A DNA stretch of 64,000 nt from assembly GCA_014773175.1 (NCBI GenBank), contig VXCM01000225.1, positions 295,958 to 359,957 on the forward strand, written 5' to 3'. Both the position numbers and the translations under genes were made by a program. Positions 11,839 to 22,801 of the stretch are shown here, one piece after another; the stretch's first letter is position 1, and every line of letters begins with the position of its first letter. This DNA is from Lucifuga dentata (lineage: Eukaryota > Chordata > Actinopteri > Ophidiiformes > Bythitidae). The notes under the pieces were generated by a model. The model made no database searches and was not told the DNA's origin. It saw nothing but the letters and a program-made list of their open reading frames with translations.

Positions 11839-12301
11839 GCCCGGTTTCACATGTTAAGCACTGAGCGTTGCCTGACGTGGGTGTTACATTATTGTGTATC
11901 ACAGCACCTTGGTGCTGCACAGCGCTCAGATTCTCCGTTTTGATGCGGCGCTCAAAGTTCAACCAAATCCAACTTTGATCTTTCTGACGCTGACCTTTCC
12001 AACGTGCAACCAATCAGAGAACAGGATGGAGGAGAAGCTCATAACCTGTAGAACAGTTTAGAAAGGTGACTCAACATTCGCCATTTTTTCACTGAAGAGC
12101 CAGAGCCTTCTTGTTGCGATGTCCATGTTGCTACCCGATTTGACCTGGAAACCCAATTTGGACCATGAATGTGCAAAGATCGCCCTGGTAACCGTCAACA
12201 TGTCATTAGCTTCCTGTTCCTGCTTCCTGTCAGCGCTTGGTTGAGCTCAGACTCAGCCGAGCTCAGTAGTAACGCTTAACGCTTAGCGTGTGAAACCGGC
12301 C
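11839..12301. mobile_element. PIF/Harbinger-like MITE
   Basis: The left end gcccggtttcacatgttaag and the right end cttagcgtgtgaaaccggc are inverted copies, and both are flanked by the trinucleotide TAA (11836-11838 and 12302-12304). A 3-bp TWA target duplication is the hallmark of PIF/Harbinger transposons. About 463 bp, with no transposase frame, so non-autonomous. The superfamily call rests only on the target duplication. Confidence 0.65.
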
Positions 12302-12588
12302 TAATAACCTCAGCGACCCTCATGTGATGCCCCATGTGACCCCAGGTGTCACCTGGCCCGAGGTGTGACATGCTCAGAGGATAAACGGCATTTTCTTGCA
12401 TGCTCAGCTGGTTAAGATACTTGGATTGATTTCAAAACATCCTCAAGATTAAGCATCAAATCCATTTCCTGTTACACATCTAACGCCCTGGACAGCTCAG
12501 AATCTTCACATATACGCTGCATAACTATACTGGTATGTTAGGTGAATATTTCCATTTTGGAAGACTTTTTACCTTTGCTCAATGACAT
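12302..12588. other. Unassigned sequence
   Basis: Nothing recognised. Contains a short repeated motif of the form tgtgac-ccaggtgt near 12337-12365. Confidence 0.4.
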
Positions 12589-12850
12589 TTAAAGGACCAA
12601 ACTGATGATTTTGCATGTTTGAGCCCGCATACATGTTACTTTACTGCCAAAAAACATGATACGTACTTTATTTTATGTAACTTTGACAAATAAATAAGAA
12701 CAGTGTTTACTTTGTCATGATGGATTATTTACCCCAAACATGTTTTAAGTCTCTACAAGTTGATTTTTGAAACCAGTTGCAGCCTTGAAGGTAGGAAAAA
12801 CAATTCTAAAATGTACTGCTCCAGTCTTTTTTTACAGCACATTTTCCAGT
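12589..12850 (-). mobile_element. TTAA-MITE, subfamily A, internally deleted
   Basis: Starts ttaaaggaccaaactgatga and ttttgcatgtttgagccc, then jumps to the inner block tttatgtaactttgacaaat, followed by tctctacaagttgatttttg and gaaggtaggaaaaacaattc. The outer right end is missing. A T-rich tract follows at about 12869-12898. Confidence 0.8.
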
Positions 12851-13537
12851 GTTAATTTGAATGTTAATTTTTTTTTTTTTTTTTTTTTTTGTTTTTTTGC
12901 TTGTTTGTTTTTACACACAGCCCAGAGACATATTAGCTCCCTGACAACATAAACATAAATAATATAAAACTCCAATCAACTCCTGTCATCCTAAATAATC
13001 ACGAAAAATCAACACTCATAACTGCTGAAAATATGTCGCGCTTTGTTTCGGTCACTTTTGAATCACCTTGACGAGCACGATGGCCATCTGTCATGCTGGC
13101 AGGTACTTGTGATTTCACAGTGAGGAAGAAACTCACCCTGCGAGGAGCCACGGTCGCCACTAGCTTGTAACGGCGCCTGCTGACTCAGACGGTCCTGCTG
13201 GGCAGCTGTTGCTCTGTGCGGCTCGTGTGGTTTGTGTTAAATGAAGTTGATTAAACAAACTCTTCTGGTGGGTTTTTCTGCTCCTGGCCTGTTAATTCTG
13301 CAGAATTCAGCAGAGTGGCTGCGGTTATTTATCTGCCTCCAGTCTGGACGGAGATTTAAATGACGCTCGGTGCTTGTTTGCAGCTTCGTGCCATCTTTTT
13401 AAGGTGGATTCTGCTGGTGAAGCCATTCTTCAGGTCTACTTTGGACTTGTTTAGAATTTTCTAACCAGAGTCAGTCAGTGAAACAGAGAAAACAAAGCAG
13501 CATTTATAGTCATAAAACCAGCAGAAAAGTAGAGTTC
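12851..13537. other. Unassigned sequence
   Basis: T-tract, then unique-looking sequence at 13020-13500 with moderate GC. No gene recognised. Confidence 0.4.
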
Positions 13538-14157
13538 ATACCTCTGCCAAGGCCCACAGTGCTGTGATTTTGTTTAATGCAAAATTTACTGTCATACCTT
13601 GAAATTAAATATGTAAAAAAAAAAAAAAAAAAATNAAAAAAAAAAAAAAAAAAATTATCATGCATATTAAATTAAAAGCAGAGTGGATCTATATCCATAA
13701 CTGCTACAAATACATCAAATCTGTTTTACACTGCTGAAATAAAGTCGTTTTTGCTTCACATCGGTGTTGTTGCGTGTTTTTAAATGTATTCGTTAATGTA
13801 CAGAAACACCATAAATATGACCTCTGACCCTGAATCTGTTTTAATCCTCCAGATTAAAATACCTGATGTGGATTAAATTTCAGATCATAGTCCATCATAT
13901 ATACATTTATTTATTAAGACTGGTGTCTTAGTTTTCAAAAAAAATAGGCAAAAATGTCAATAAATGCTCTATTTTGCAATGTTAAAGACGATGAAAAAAA
14001 AATCCTGTATTCCCAGCTGGATCTGTCTCAAAATCAAACCAATTCTAGCTTGACCCAAGCCTAACCTGTCCCCAAAATCTCATCCAAATCCATCTAAGAC
14101 TTTTTGAGATATCCTACTGACAAACATGAAAACATAACCTGTTTGGCGAAGGTTATA
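13538..14157. repeat. Degenerate fish interspersed repeat with inverted ends
   Basis: The left block acctctgccaagg and right block ttggcgaaggttat are near-inverted, and the interior includes tgacctctgaccctgaatc and ctttttgagatatcc. These resemble a widespread fish repeat whose ends read like (g)cctctgccaaggaggttatg. A homopolymer gap (N at 13635) lies inside. Classification uncertain. Confidence 0.5.
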
Positions 14158-14430
14158 ACTGTTAATTTATGCCTCTCCATTGCAGATTCTGCACATGTGC
14201 ACCATCATCCTCAAAGACCATCTCTCCAGACAAATACAACCACAATAACACTTTAATCATTACCAAGTCAATTCAAATTAAAGAAACGTCTCCTTCACAT
14301 TCACAGTCAACTTGAATATGAATCATGTGGAAAATCTGGGTGATGTAAAGAAAATGTGATCGTAGTTTGATGTCGGCGCCGTCGGGAGGAACCTGAATGC
14401 AGCAGAGCGAAAGTTTTTAAAAAACCTGAG
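14158..14430. other. Unassigned sequence
   Basis: Nothing recognised. Confidence 0.4.
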
Positions 14431-14625
14431 TACACGTCTTGTTGGTGATAATGGATCACCTATGGCAAGAATGTTTCAAGTATCAACAAGTTGATTTTAA
14501 TAGAGAATTAACTGAAACCAGTGGCAGTCTGGAAGGTAGGAAAAACGTTTTTAATTCACCGTTCCAGTAGTATGCTTTGGGAACGTTACGTGTATGAAAA
14601 TTGAATACATGCAAAATGCCTGCTT
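14431..14625 (-). mobile_element. TTAA-MITE, subfamily B, truncated both ends
   Basis: Reverse-oriented: cacgtcttgttggtgataat, caagtatcaacaagttgatt, ctggaaggtaggaaaaac, then gaaaattgaatacatgcaaa. The last about 15 bp of the end are lost. Confidence 0.75.
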
Positions 14626-14660
14626 ACACATTTGCATGTAGAAGTCACAATCTTTTTTTT

Positions 14661-14972
14661 AATTTCTCAGTAAAAATTGGAACTTCTGTGTGGTTCCATG
14701 TTGGATCGGTTAAATAAAGTTAATTTGGCAAAAATTTAATAGGCATCGTGTTTGCTGAGATGATTTATTTGTACATTTCAAGTCTCTACAAGTTGGTTTT
14801 TATAGTGTACTGGAGTAAACTGAAACCAATGGCAGTCGGGAAGGTAGGAAAAACAATTCTAAAATTCACCGCTCCAGTCGTATGTTTTGGAATATAGTTG
14901 TCAGTAATGTAACATGTATGCAGGTTGTACATATTGGGTTTAAACATGCCAAATCGCTGGTGTGTCCTTTAA
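14661..14972 (-). mobile_element. TTAA-MITE, subfamily A, 5'-truncated
   Basis: Reverse-oriented copy lying in tandem with the preceding B fragment. It carries taatttctcagtaaaaattg, tctctacaagttggttttta, aactgaaaccaatggcagtc and the end ctggtgtgtcctttaa. Confidence 0.85.
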
Positions 14973-15479
14973 ATGTTGAGGAAATAAGCAGAATAAACAA
15001 GACGTCAGGGTCGTTTTAGGATAAAACACAATCAGAAACCCTTCAGCACCGCAGCTAATTTTCAGTTTCTATGTTGATCTGACCTGAAGCAAACTTTCCT
15101 GCATCCTCTGCGGTTGTTAATATTCTCTTCTGTAGTGGAAACAAGCTGACAGACAGAACGCTGAACATATTTAGCCAGAAGTCAGGGCATCTGTAAATGT
15201 TTTATTAGAAGCTGTGAGAAAAGCACCGGTTCACTGCAAATAAAAGTGAGTCTCTGCCAATCATAAAACAAAGAGATTTAAATGCATTTAGCATCGTCGG
15301 CCATGTCATGTGAGCAGATTCATCCCATTCATTCAGAGCGCCGACCGCCTGGAAGCCCTGAAATGGAGCAGATATTACACTTTGCTTTGTAAAAGTTTCC
15401 TGGATGAGCCGTCAGGAATCATTACATTATAACTCCTGGGTTCAGCTGTCATGTTTCATTCTTCGTTCTTGTCACCATA
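14973..15479. other. Unassigned sequence
   Basis: Nothing recognised; unique-looking. Confidence 0.4.
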
Positions 15480-16070
15480 GCTCTATGAAGACGGGTTTAT
15501 TGGACTTGTATGACCCAGCGTACCTGAGAGAGAGTCTGACAAAATCACTCTAAACTCCGCATTCTTCTTCCTCTTCTTGATAAACTCCAGTCTGGCTTTT
15601 AACCAACAGGCAGAAGGATCAAACATTCTTCGATATACTCCATGCAGCAGACAAATATCCAGGCTTATTTATGGGGACCCGCGGTTTTCGAGTGCGTTCA
15701 ATGACAGAACGGCGTGCCTTTAAGTCTCAAAACCAAAATACATTACAGGCTGCAGCATATTGTAGAAAAGGCGACGCAGACGAATGTTCAAACATCAGCA
15801 GATCTGTAAATCAGATCTGGTAAATTCACTTTACAAGCACTTCTCCGTGGTTTTGAGCAATGCCATTTGCCGCTGGAAGAAAACATTCAATATGTATGAA
15901 CTTGGAGTGCGTCTGAACTCCAGCTGCCCCGAGCTTCTGCAGCAAAGCGGCTTTTGTCGTGCGCAGACGTTGAATAGCTATCATATGCTACTGCCAATTT
16001 CGAGAAAGCCAAAAGGTCAATCACAGATACGGATTGCTCGCTTGGTGTTCTACCAATAAAACTGCTGCTG
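15480..16070. other. Candidate conserved non-coding element
   Basis: Repeat-free, balanced composition. Supports a 91-codon open frame at 15784-16059 without a recognisable domain. Listed as a regulatory candidate, not a gene. Confidence 0.3.
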
Positions 16071-16702
16071 CTGCTTGTGGAAGAGATGCCAATATATTCT
16101 TGTGCTAATTAAACTGTAATTTGGTGAAATTGACTCAACATTACAGTCACATTGTGAGCCGTGAACGTTCACCAGGCTCGTTGGCAGAGCACGGTTGACC
16201 ACAGCTGACGTTCCACCATCAGTGGCTGTAAAACAGAAAATCTCATTTCTCTGCTCTTCTGTTTATGTTCTGCTGTGGTTTTATGTCATGAATAGATTCA
16301 TCTGCCAAATCCAAACTGATGAGAATGTCATGCAGCTAATCAAAACTTCCAGTAAACATATACAGATATCGGCAATGTTGGCATATAAAAGCAAAATGAG
16401 CTGTGAAAAAAAAAAAAAAAANAAAAAAAAAAAAAAAAAGATCTGTGTTGTTTATCCTCTTGATCTTTTATTCAAAATATTAACAAAAATATAACCTTTA
16501 ATTAAAGTAGAATAATTGAAAGGAAAAATAAATCCTTATCATGAAACAAATATTTTTTTTCTCAATGGATCTGGTGGCGCCTGATTGTAGTTATGGAGAC
16601 TTCCTGCTCAAAAACCAAACTCGTCTGTAAATCTCCAACTGTGATCATTGGAGATTCTTTGTCCTCCACTGGAACCATGATCATCATCATCATTATCTTC
16701 AT
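16071..16702. other. Unassigned sequence with homopolymer gap
   Basis: Contains an A-homopolymer gap at 16406-16439 (N at 16422) and a short (ATC)n patch at 16679-16702. The 99-codon frame spanning the gap is partly poly-lysine and is an artefact. Confidence 0.5.
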
Positions 16703-16734
16703 CAAACATGCAAAATCACCAGTATGCTCCTTTA
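16703..16734 (-). mobile_element. TTAA-MITE, subfamily A, solo end fragment
   Basis: Only the terminal 32 bp are left: caaacatgcaaaatcaccag then tatgctccttta. Confidence 0.65.
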
Positions 16735-17103
16735 TAGTTTGTACATTAATTAAATATACACTACAGGCCAGAAGTTTGAGACTACCCCCAGATTTAAAAA
16801 GCAAAAAAAAAAAAAAAAAAAATCATCAATACCCTTGTTTTACAATTTATTGTACAGGAAATGACAAAAATCTATAAAATAAATGTAAAAAATTAGTTTT
16901 CAAGAAGAATTAGTCACCAGCAGCACGTTATGTAGCCGCGATGGCTACAGAAATGATTTTTTTTTCTGTATTAGTGCAGCTTCCTGTTGTGTTCCAACTT
17001 CCTGTTGATGTGTTTTAACATTCTATTCCTGCTGTCTGCCTTCTCCCACATCATTTAGGATTAACGTGCTGCACAGTCTGCAGAGCAACAGCATGAGCAT
17101 TAA

Positions 17104-17345
17104 CTAGGACCAAGTTAAAGGAATTATGAAGAAAGAGAATTACCATTCCATCCTTCAAAGACACGCGATTCCATCCGGTTTATGAATTATTGGTCAGAAT
17201 TTTATTCTTCAACAGGAAATGATCCAGAACATTCATCAGAAATATGCCAAAATTACATCCATTCAAAAGAGAAGCAAAAGGTTTTAGAATTCTGACTTTG
17301 ACCAAACCAAAGTCTGAGCCTGAAATGACTTCAAAGTGCTTTGAT
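17104..17345 (+). pseudogene. Tc1-like transposase remnant
   Basis: Two frames carry recognisable Tc1-family (DD34E) transposase sequence. The first, from 17120, reads GIMKKENYHSILQRHAIPSG and stops at 17183-17185 (TGA). The second, from 17221, reads DPEHSSEICQNY... and stops at 17293-17295. In intact Tc1 transposases this region holds the second catalytic aspartate within an NDP-type motif, followed by a W-P-P-(Q)-S-P-D-L-N-P block; here the block after 17295 is no longer readable. A frame change near 17218-17220 and at least two stop codons make it non-functional. Downstream, a TIR element has inserted at 17366. The family call is firm; the extent is approximate. Confidence 0.8.
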
Positions 17346-17366
17346 GTGACGAATTCTTGAAAACTA

Positions 17367-17823
17367 CCGTATATAATCGAGTATAATCTGATCTCAGGTA
17401 TAAGCTTGGTTTTGCCCTGCAAATTTAGATTTTTAAAGGCCCGTATAAGCCTGATGTTGTTCATCAATTTATTTGTTTCGCAACTTACCTGTGTTTCTGG
17501 GTATTATCACTGTATTCCTCTGATTTTCTGAAAATAATCCACGTACCGGTAAACATGATATTTATTTCAGCAGCTGATTAGCATAATAACGGACCAATCA
17601 CAGCAGAGCTTACTGGCCACTGCAAAATGTGCTGATAAGATGTTTAGTCAGGAAATATCTCATTCTAAGGTATGATTTAAACTAGTTTCCATGGGTAGTG
17701 GTAATGGGTAGTATTTCTACCCCTGGAAATTTCCTTCTCTGGGATCAAATTTCAATTTCTCATGTATAAAACCGAATTTGGTGAAATTTGGTAAAAACTC
17801 GGCTTATATTCAAGTATATACAG
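17367..17823 (-). mobile_element. TIR element X, copy 1 (ccgtatata ends)
   Basis: Ends ccgtatataatcgagtata and caagtatatacag are inverted copies, each next to a TA dinucleotide (17365-17366; 17824-17825). The interior, read on the minus strand, matches the element at 63599-64000: ggaaatttccaggggtagaa-like, catttaccggtacgtg-like and gaaaatcagaggaat blocks. No transposase frame. Superfamily undetermined; TA flanks fit several. Confidence 0.75.
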
Positions 17824-17923
17824 TATTTAGTTACATTTATTTTATATATTTTTGTCATTTCTTGNTTTTTTTTTTTTTTTTTTTTAAATCTGGTGTCTCA
17901 AACTATATCATTTATCAATTATG

Positions 17924-18964
17924 AAAACAGCCAAGAAATTTCTGCAGGGAAAACTTTCGATGAAAACCATGATGGAAGCTCAGCAGAGGCCAGAAGAACA
18001 ATGACGCATCCCGGAAACTGATTTTCTTCCAATCGGTGAGCGGGTTAGAGGTCAAGTGAGGAATTAGGAGCGTGTGCGGTGCAGGTGTAGGCGAAGCAGC
18101 CAGCAGCAGGTGGTCTCATCAGGTTGTTGTGCTCTACTGTTGCTTGTAGCAAGTCATGTGGAAAAGTGGAGAGGAGCACTTAGGGTTGTCTGTGCTTGAT
18201 TAATAAGGACACAGAGAGGCAAATATGTGCACACAGTCGCCGGGTAATGAGCCGCAAATGTGATTAGGTCTTTACGCTGCACCTGCTTCCAATTGAGCAT
18301 ACAGCTTAGCAACCCCATGCAGGAACCCGTACGCACACACTCCCATCATAAACTACATCCGAGTGTTTGTTAGTCGCGTGTGTGTGTGCATATGTGTTCT
18401 GATACCTCTGAAATTGTTGACAAGCGAATACTTGATTGCACCGCTGTATTCTCTTTAGCATGTTTTAAAGATACAGATGCTACCTTCCTTCCAGCAGATG
18501 CCTTGATTGTATAACGCCGCAGTGACAGAAAAGCGTTATTACCTTCTTTTCATGTGCATTAGAAAGCAGCATCAGGCGCTCCTTTCCAAAATGCAATTTA
18601 TACTTAAAGGTGAACTTTGGCTGTGAGATCGGAGACGATCGCGGCGGGTTTGTTCATCACACCTGCAGTAAAACGACAGGAAGTGATGAAGGCTGGTTGC
18701 TGATGAAGCTCAGCGGGGGGATTATCATTACGATGAAAAACACGTGTCAGACTTTTCAATCATGAACCTGATTTTTGTAAACGTAGCTTCTTACACGCCA
18801 TCAGCACTTTGTTTCCATGATTCTGACTGATTTTGAGCAGTAGTGATGCAATACAGAATATTTTGTATTTGTATATCAAATTCTGAAAGTTTATGATAAA
18901 GATTAAAATCAACTAATATCTACATGTCTCTTGTACTTGTTGACATTTTCCTTTTTTTAATATA
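17924..18964. other. Unassigned sequence
   Basis: No repeat family recognised. Even composition at 18000-18650; might contain conserved DNA but no specific evidence. Confidence 0.4.
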
Positions 18965-19328
18965 ATAAAGGATAATACCAATGATTTTGCATGTTTAAAA
19001 CAATAAACACGACTGCTTACATGTTACGTTACTGATCACCATTTTCCAAAACATAAAACCGTATTTTAGTTTTCCTGTTATGTTGTCAAATCCCCTAATC
19101 GTTGAAAATCAAATGTTCAGGTGAATCACCCACCTTCAATTTCATTATTTTGCCTGCTAAAATGTAGGTCCAAATGTAGAAGGGATGATCATGGTTAATT
19201 TCTCAGGAAAAGCCATCATTTCCTGGGACTATATTTCCTGGCGGAGACATACATTGTCTTCCGTCCTCCAGTTGTGTGTTTTGTCAGTAACATGTTGTAT
19301 ATTTTGGGCCACCGGTATGGTCCTTTAA
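18965..19328 (-). mobile_element. TTAA-MITE, subfamily A, internally deleted
   Basis: Starts aaaggataataccaatgatt, runs through ccattttccaaaacataaaa, atgttcaggtgaatcaccca and gggactatatttcctggcgg, then jumps to gtcagtaacatg and ends accggtatggtcctttaa. Its terminal 15 bp form the first unit of the minisatellite that follows. Confidence 0.85.
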
Positions 19329-19772
19329 CATAAGAGATTAGTTTGGTATGATCCTTTAACGTAAAAGATTAGTTTATGGTTTATCTCTTTAAAATAAGAG
19401 ATTAATTTTGGTATGGTCCTTTAATGTAAGAAATTAGTTTAGGGTATGGTCCTTTAATGTAAGAGATTAGTTTACGGTATGGTCCTTTAACATAAAAGAT
19501 TAGTTTCAGTATGGTCCTTTAATGTAAGAGATAAGTTTATGGTGTGGTCCTTTAACGTAAGAGATTAGTTTAAAATATGGTCCCTGTAAAGTGAGAAATT
19601 AGTTTACGGTATGGTCCTTTAATGTAAGAGATTAGTTTACAATGTGGTCCTTTAATGTAAGAGATTAGTTTACAATGCGGTCCTTTAACGTAAGAAATTA
19701 GTTTATGGTATGGTCCTTTAATGTAAGAGATTAATTTACGGTATGGTCCTTTAACGTCAGAGATTAGCTTAA
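19314..19772. repeat. 32-34 bp minisatellite seeded by a MITE end
   Basis: Fourteen units. Each begins with the MITE terminus ggtatggtcctttaa (variants gtgtgg, atgcgg) and continues with a flank of the type cgtaagagattagttta. The third unit is most degenerate (tggtttatctctttaa). Units vary by a few substitutions, with shared variants (aatgtgg and aatgcgg in units 11-12), consistent with local unit duplication. Confidence 0.93.
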
Positions 19773-19829
19773 ATTATCACGACGTGAAGAGGGTTGGACA
19801 CCTCTGTGCGTTGGCTTTTTGAGTTTCAT

Positions 19830-20700
19830 GTCTAAATAGAAACACTGCAGACGTGAACACAGACGTTAGGACCTGAGGAGAAGGAGGAGGGGATATTAGC
19901 CTGATTTCTCGGAAGTGTTTTGGTGCAAATAATTTGTTTTTTTCCAGACGGTCCTTGAGTGAGCCCTTCTCTCTCTCTCTCTCCGTATTTTCCAGGCGCT
20001 TTGATGTCGGACGAGCGAACGCCGAGCTCCAACGCTCGCTGTCAGCAAATATTTCCTTGAAACGATTCTATTCCTGCAAATTGTTGAGTTCAATTACACA
20101 GACATGGCGGCAGTTATTAAGCAGCGTAATTTTGGCAGTCATGGTGAAACAGATCAAAAAATGAAATAGCCTCCTGTGATTTGTAAGTATGCATACACCT
20201 AGATGAAAAGGGAAACGTTACAACAATGTGTACCTTTGTGAATTGGAAAAGAACAGATAAAAAGAGTCTGGAGGCTGTAATACATTATGATATTTTGGAC
20301 GAACATCTCTCCTTGATGCTCCGTCGTGTTTGCGGAGGGAGGCTCGCTGTGGCGTCCTGCTGGGGTTTGTGTTTCATTGTTCCTCTGCGTTATCTCGTGT
20401 TCTCCCCTCGTCTCCAAAGGACCCGGTTCCTTTTCAGAGCGGCCCTAGAGACGCATCCCGCGCTGTCTAAAGTACTATAAGTGGGACACAAAACCTCAGA
20501 GAGTCCAAATAAAGGAAGGTGACAAACAATAGGAGTTGGGGCTTAAAGCGGCGGATGGATATTTTATTGTATAAATGGCGTGATGTCCACCAGCAGCAAA
20601 ATGCTGAGTCCTCTCTCTCTCTCCTGAGGCCTTTTGTCGGCCTGTTCTCTCTTTTTATTTCCTCTCTGTCACACACTGTCCAGAATATATTTAACTGTGT
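19830..20700. other. Candidate conserved non-coding elements
   Basis: Repeat-free block after the minisatellite, with short CT runs at 19971-19983 and 20613-20624. It has several overlapping small frames on both strands and a SOX-like aacaatagg at 20524. Inference only. Confidence 0.3.
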
Positions 20701-20728
20701 ATTATGAACTGAATCTGTCTGTAAAGAT

Positions 20729-20730
<2 letters not shown>

Positions 20731-20770
<40 letters not shown>

Positions 20771-20788
20771 GTGTGTGTGTGTGTGTGT
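20731..20788. repeat. (GT)n microsatellite
   Basis: About 29 units with a GTAT interruption near 20761-20770. Confidence 0.95.
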
Positions 20789-20906
20789 TAGGATTAGTAT
20801 TCAACAGATATATTGGCCACCATGCAGCAGACCTTTCAATGACAAACGCTGACCTGAATATACTTTACCTTTCAAGAATCTAAAATAGTTTGTTAAATCA
20901 GAGCAG

Positions 20907-21634
20907 TTAAAGGACCATACCAGTGGTTTTGCATGCTTGAGCCCAATAGATACTACCTGCACATACTTTACATTACTGCAAACCATTTTCCAAAACATAA
21001 AACTGTAAATCCACCTTAAAATTCAAATGTTTCACCTGCTAACACCTGGGACTATATTCTGTGGCGGAGACATACATTTTCTTCTGCACAGCTCCATGTT
21101 GAGAGCCCCCCGCCCCCCCCAAAAAAAAAGTAATATATGTCATGTTCGCTGTGAAGCACTTTTTAAATTTCTGCAAGTTGATTTTTATAGTTTACTGGAA
21201 TGAACTGAAAACAATTAAGTCTGGAAGGTAGGAAAAACAATTCTAAAATGTTGCTCCAGTAATATGGTTTGGAAAATAGTTGGCAGCAATTTAACATGTA
21301 TGACAGGCTGTATTTATTGGGCTCAAACATGCTAAATCATTGAACTTCTTCTTCTTTGGGCTGCTCCCATTAGCGGATCATCTGTTTCCACCGGCGCCCT
21401 GCTGGCCAGCCGTACCGGTGGCGGTCGTTGGCAGCCCAGGCCTCGACCAATCCAGTATGGAAATCTCATTTGTGATCCGTATATTTACTTTGGCATAGGT
21501 TTTACATCGGATGCCCTTCCTGATGCAACCTTTCCCAATTTATCCAGGCTAGGGACCGGCACTAGGGATGCACTGGTTTTCAGTGGCTGGGTTACTGCTG
21601 GGGTTTATGCTAAATCATTGGTATGCTCCTTTAA
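20907..21634 (-). mobile_element. TTAA-MITE, subfamily A, interrupted
   Basis: Left end ttaaaggaccataccagtgg, inner blocks gggactatattctgtggcgg and ggaaggtaggaaaaacaatt, and a right end gtatgctcctttaa that is separated from the rest by a 264-bp insertion at 21343-21606. A C8/A9 tract lies near 21113-21129. Confidence 0.9.
21343..21606 (-). mobile_element. RTE-type LINE 3' end inserted in MITE
   Basis: Contains cggatcatctgtttccaccg, catcggatgcccttcctgat, gcaaccttt and gggaccggcactagg, the order seen in a fish LINE tail widely found in teleosts. On the minus strand it ends in aagaagaagtt, a short tandem tail. It is bracketed by a perfect 14-bp duplication atgctaaatcattg (21329-21342 and 21607-21620), as expected for target-primed insertion. 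The clade name is from memory and less certain than the insertion. Confidence 0.8.
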
Positions 21635-21902
21635 TGCTTTTTGCAGCTCCTTTTCCAAAATATTTCAATCCATGTGTTCCGCAAGAAACAGAAACATTCC
21701 CACTCATTACACCGTGGGAATGTGGATAATGCAGTGAAAGAGATTTGTTGAAATAGCTACGATTTTAAATGATTTTTTTTTTTTTTTTTTTNTTTTTTTT
21801 TTTTTTTTTTTTAATGATGTTGGGATGGAAAGTGTGCCGTAGATCAAATATGTAAAGTAATAGTTGCTTAGTTAACTACATTTCCTGTACGACTCGCATA
21901 AC
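21635..21902. other. Unassigned sequence with homopolymer gap
   Basis: T-homopolymer gap at 21772-21812 (N at 21792). Otherwise nothing recognised. Confidence 0.6.
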
Positions 21903-22192
21903 ATATTCAATCAATTTTTATTTAAAGTGCAAAATCATCATGGATCATGGTCCTGATACACTTTACAATTAAAAAGAAACATGGAAGAAAGTAAAACACG
22001 CAACAATAAAACAATAAAGCCTCAACATTAGAACAGTTACATAAAACAAGGCCATTAAAAAGATCAAAGTTAAAAGGATGCTTAAAGGTGATGTTCAGGT
22101 GTAATGTCATGAATAGAGGTGGGTTTTCTGTCTTAATTTAAAAATTTCAAAGGAGCGTCCTTCTTTAACATGTAGTGAAGGCTGTTCCACAG
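21903..22192. repeat. Fish LINE tail-like repeat
   Basis: caatcaatttttatttaaag, tacactttacaattaaaaag, acaataaaacaataaagcc and gaaggctgttccaca resemble LINE-derived sequences common in fish, in which a 'caatttttatttataaagtgcc' start is followed by gene-fossil sequence. Degenerate; family not named. Confidence 0.5.
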
Positions 22193-22194
22193 AT

Positions 22195-22397
22195 AAGAAT
22201 CAGAATCAGATTTATTGCCAAATAGGTTTTCACATATGAGGAATTTGCTCTGGTGCTTGGTGCTCAGGAAAGAAAAGAAAAAAATATACAAAATAAATAC
22301 AAATATACGATCAAAAAATGTACAATACACAAAGGATGTACAGTATACAAAGGATGTATAATGCAAGGTAAATATAGGTAAGGTAATGGGTATAGGT
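22195..22397 (-). repeat. L2-like LINE tail, left part
   Basis: The block gaatcagaatcagatttatt with gccaaataggttttcacata and aggaatttgctctggtgctt is the familiar fish LINE 3' end, minus orientation. It is interrupted by a hAT element and resumes at 22802. Confidence 0.65.
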
Positions 22398-22801
22398 CAG
22401 TGGTCTTCAACCTGGGGTAGGCGTACTCCTAGAGGTATGTGCGAGGATCCCAGGGGGAACATGGGAAGATTGTCATTAAAAAAATTTAAAATTTTTTTTT
22501 TTTTTTATTATGNTCACCAGCCACTGTGAAATATTACTATTGACCATCCGTCTGCTAAACTGATTGCATGTTGTGGCTTTAATAAAGAGACAAATGTTAC
22601 ATGAATTGATTACTAGTTTTCTTTAGAAGTCTATATTAGCATTGATTTTGTTGTTTTATGATAATTCTAATAGATAATAATATAACATTTAAATTAAAAA
22701 AAAACATTTTAACACATTTTTTGATAGACAGTTGCTTGGATATTAGGGGGTACTTCAGGAGGCCTTGAAATTCCTCAGGCTCAAAAGGTTGAAGACCACT
22801 G
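22398..22801. mobile_element. hAT-like MITE with 8-bp target duplication
   Basis: Ends cagtggtcttcaacctgggg and aggttgaagaccactg are inverted copies typical of hAT elements. Perfect 8-bp flanking duplication gtataggt (22390-22397 and 22802-22809). About 404 bp, AT-rich, non-coding. One N at 22513. Confidence 0.85.

Larger units (their letters stand above)
16763..17915 (+). mobile_element. Degenerate Tc1-like transposon
   Basis: The left end acactacaggccagaagttt then gagactac-cccagattta is mirrored on the other strand at about 17885-17905 (taaatctggtgtctcaaac). The left end resembles the fish Tc1 end acactaccg-tcaaaagttt. Between them lies a decayed transposase and, at 17367-17823, a second transposon. 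Homopolymer gap at 17865. Exact outer ends are uncertain. Confidence 0.65.

Noticed and set aside
17367..17823. Element X as part of the Tc1 transposon
   Set aside because: It has its own inverted ends and TA flanks, and a second copy at 63599 has no Tc1 sequence around it.
18965..19772. Array at 19314 as a telomeric or centromeric satellite
   Set aside because: Only 14 units, and the first unit is the end of an adjacent MITE, so a local origin is more likely.
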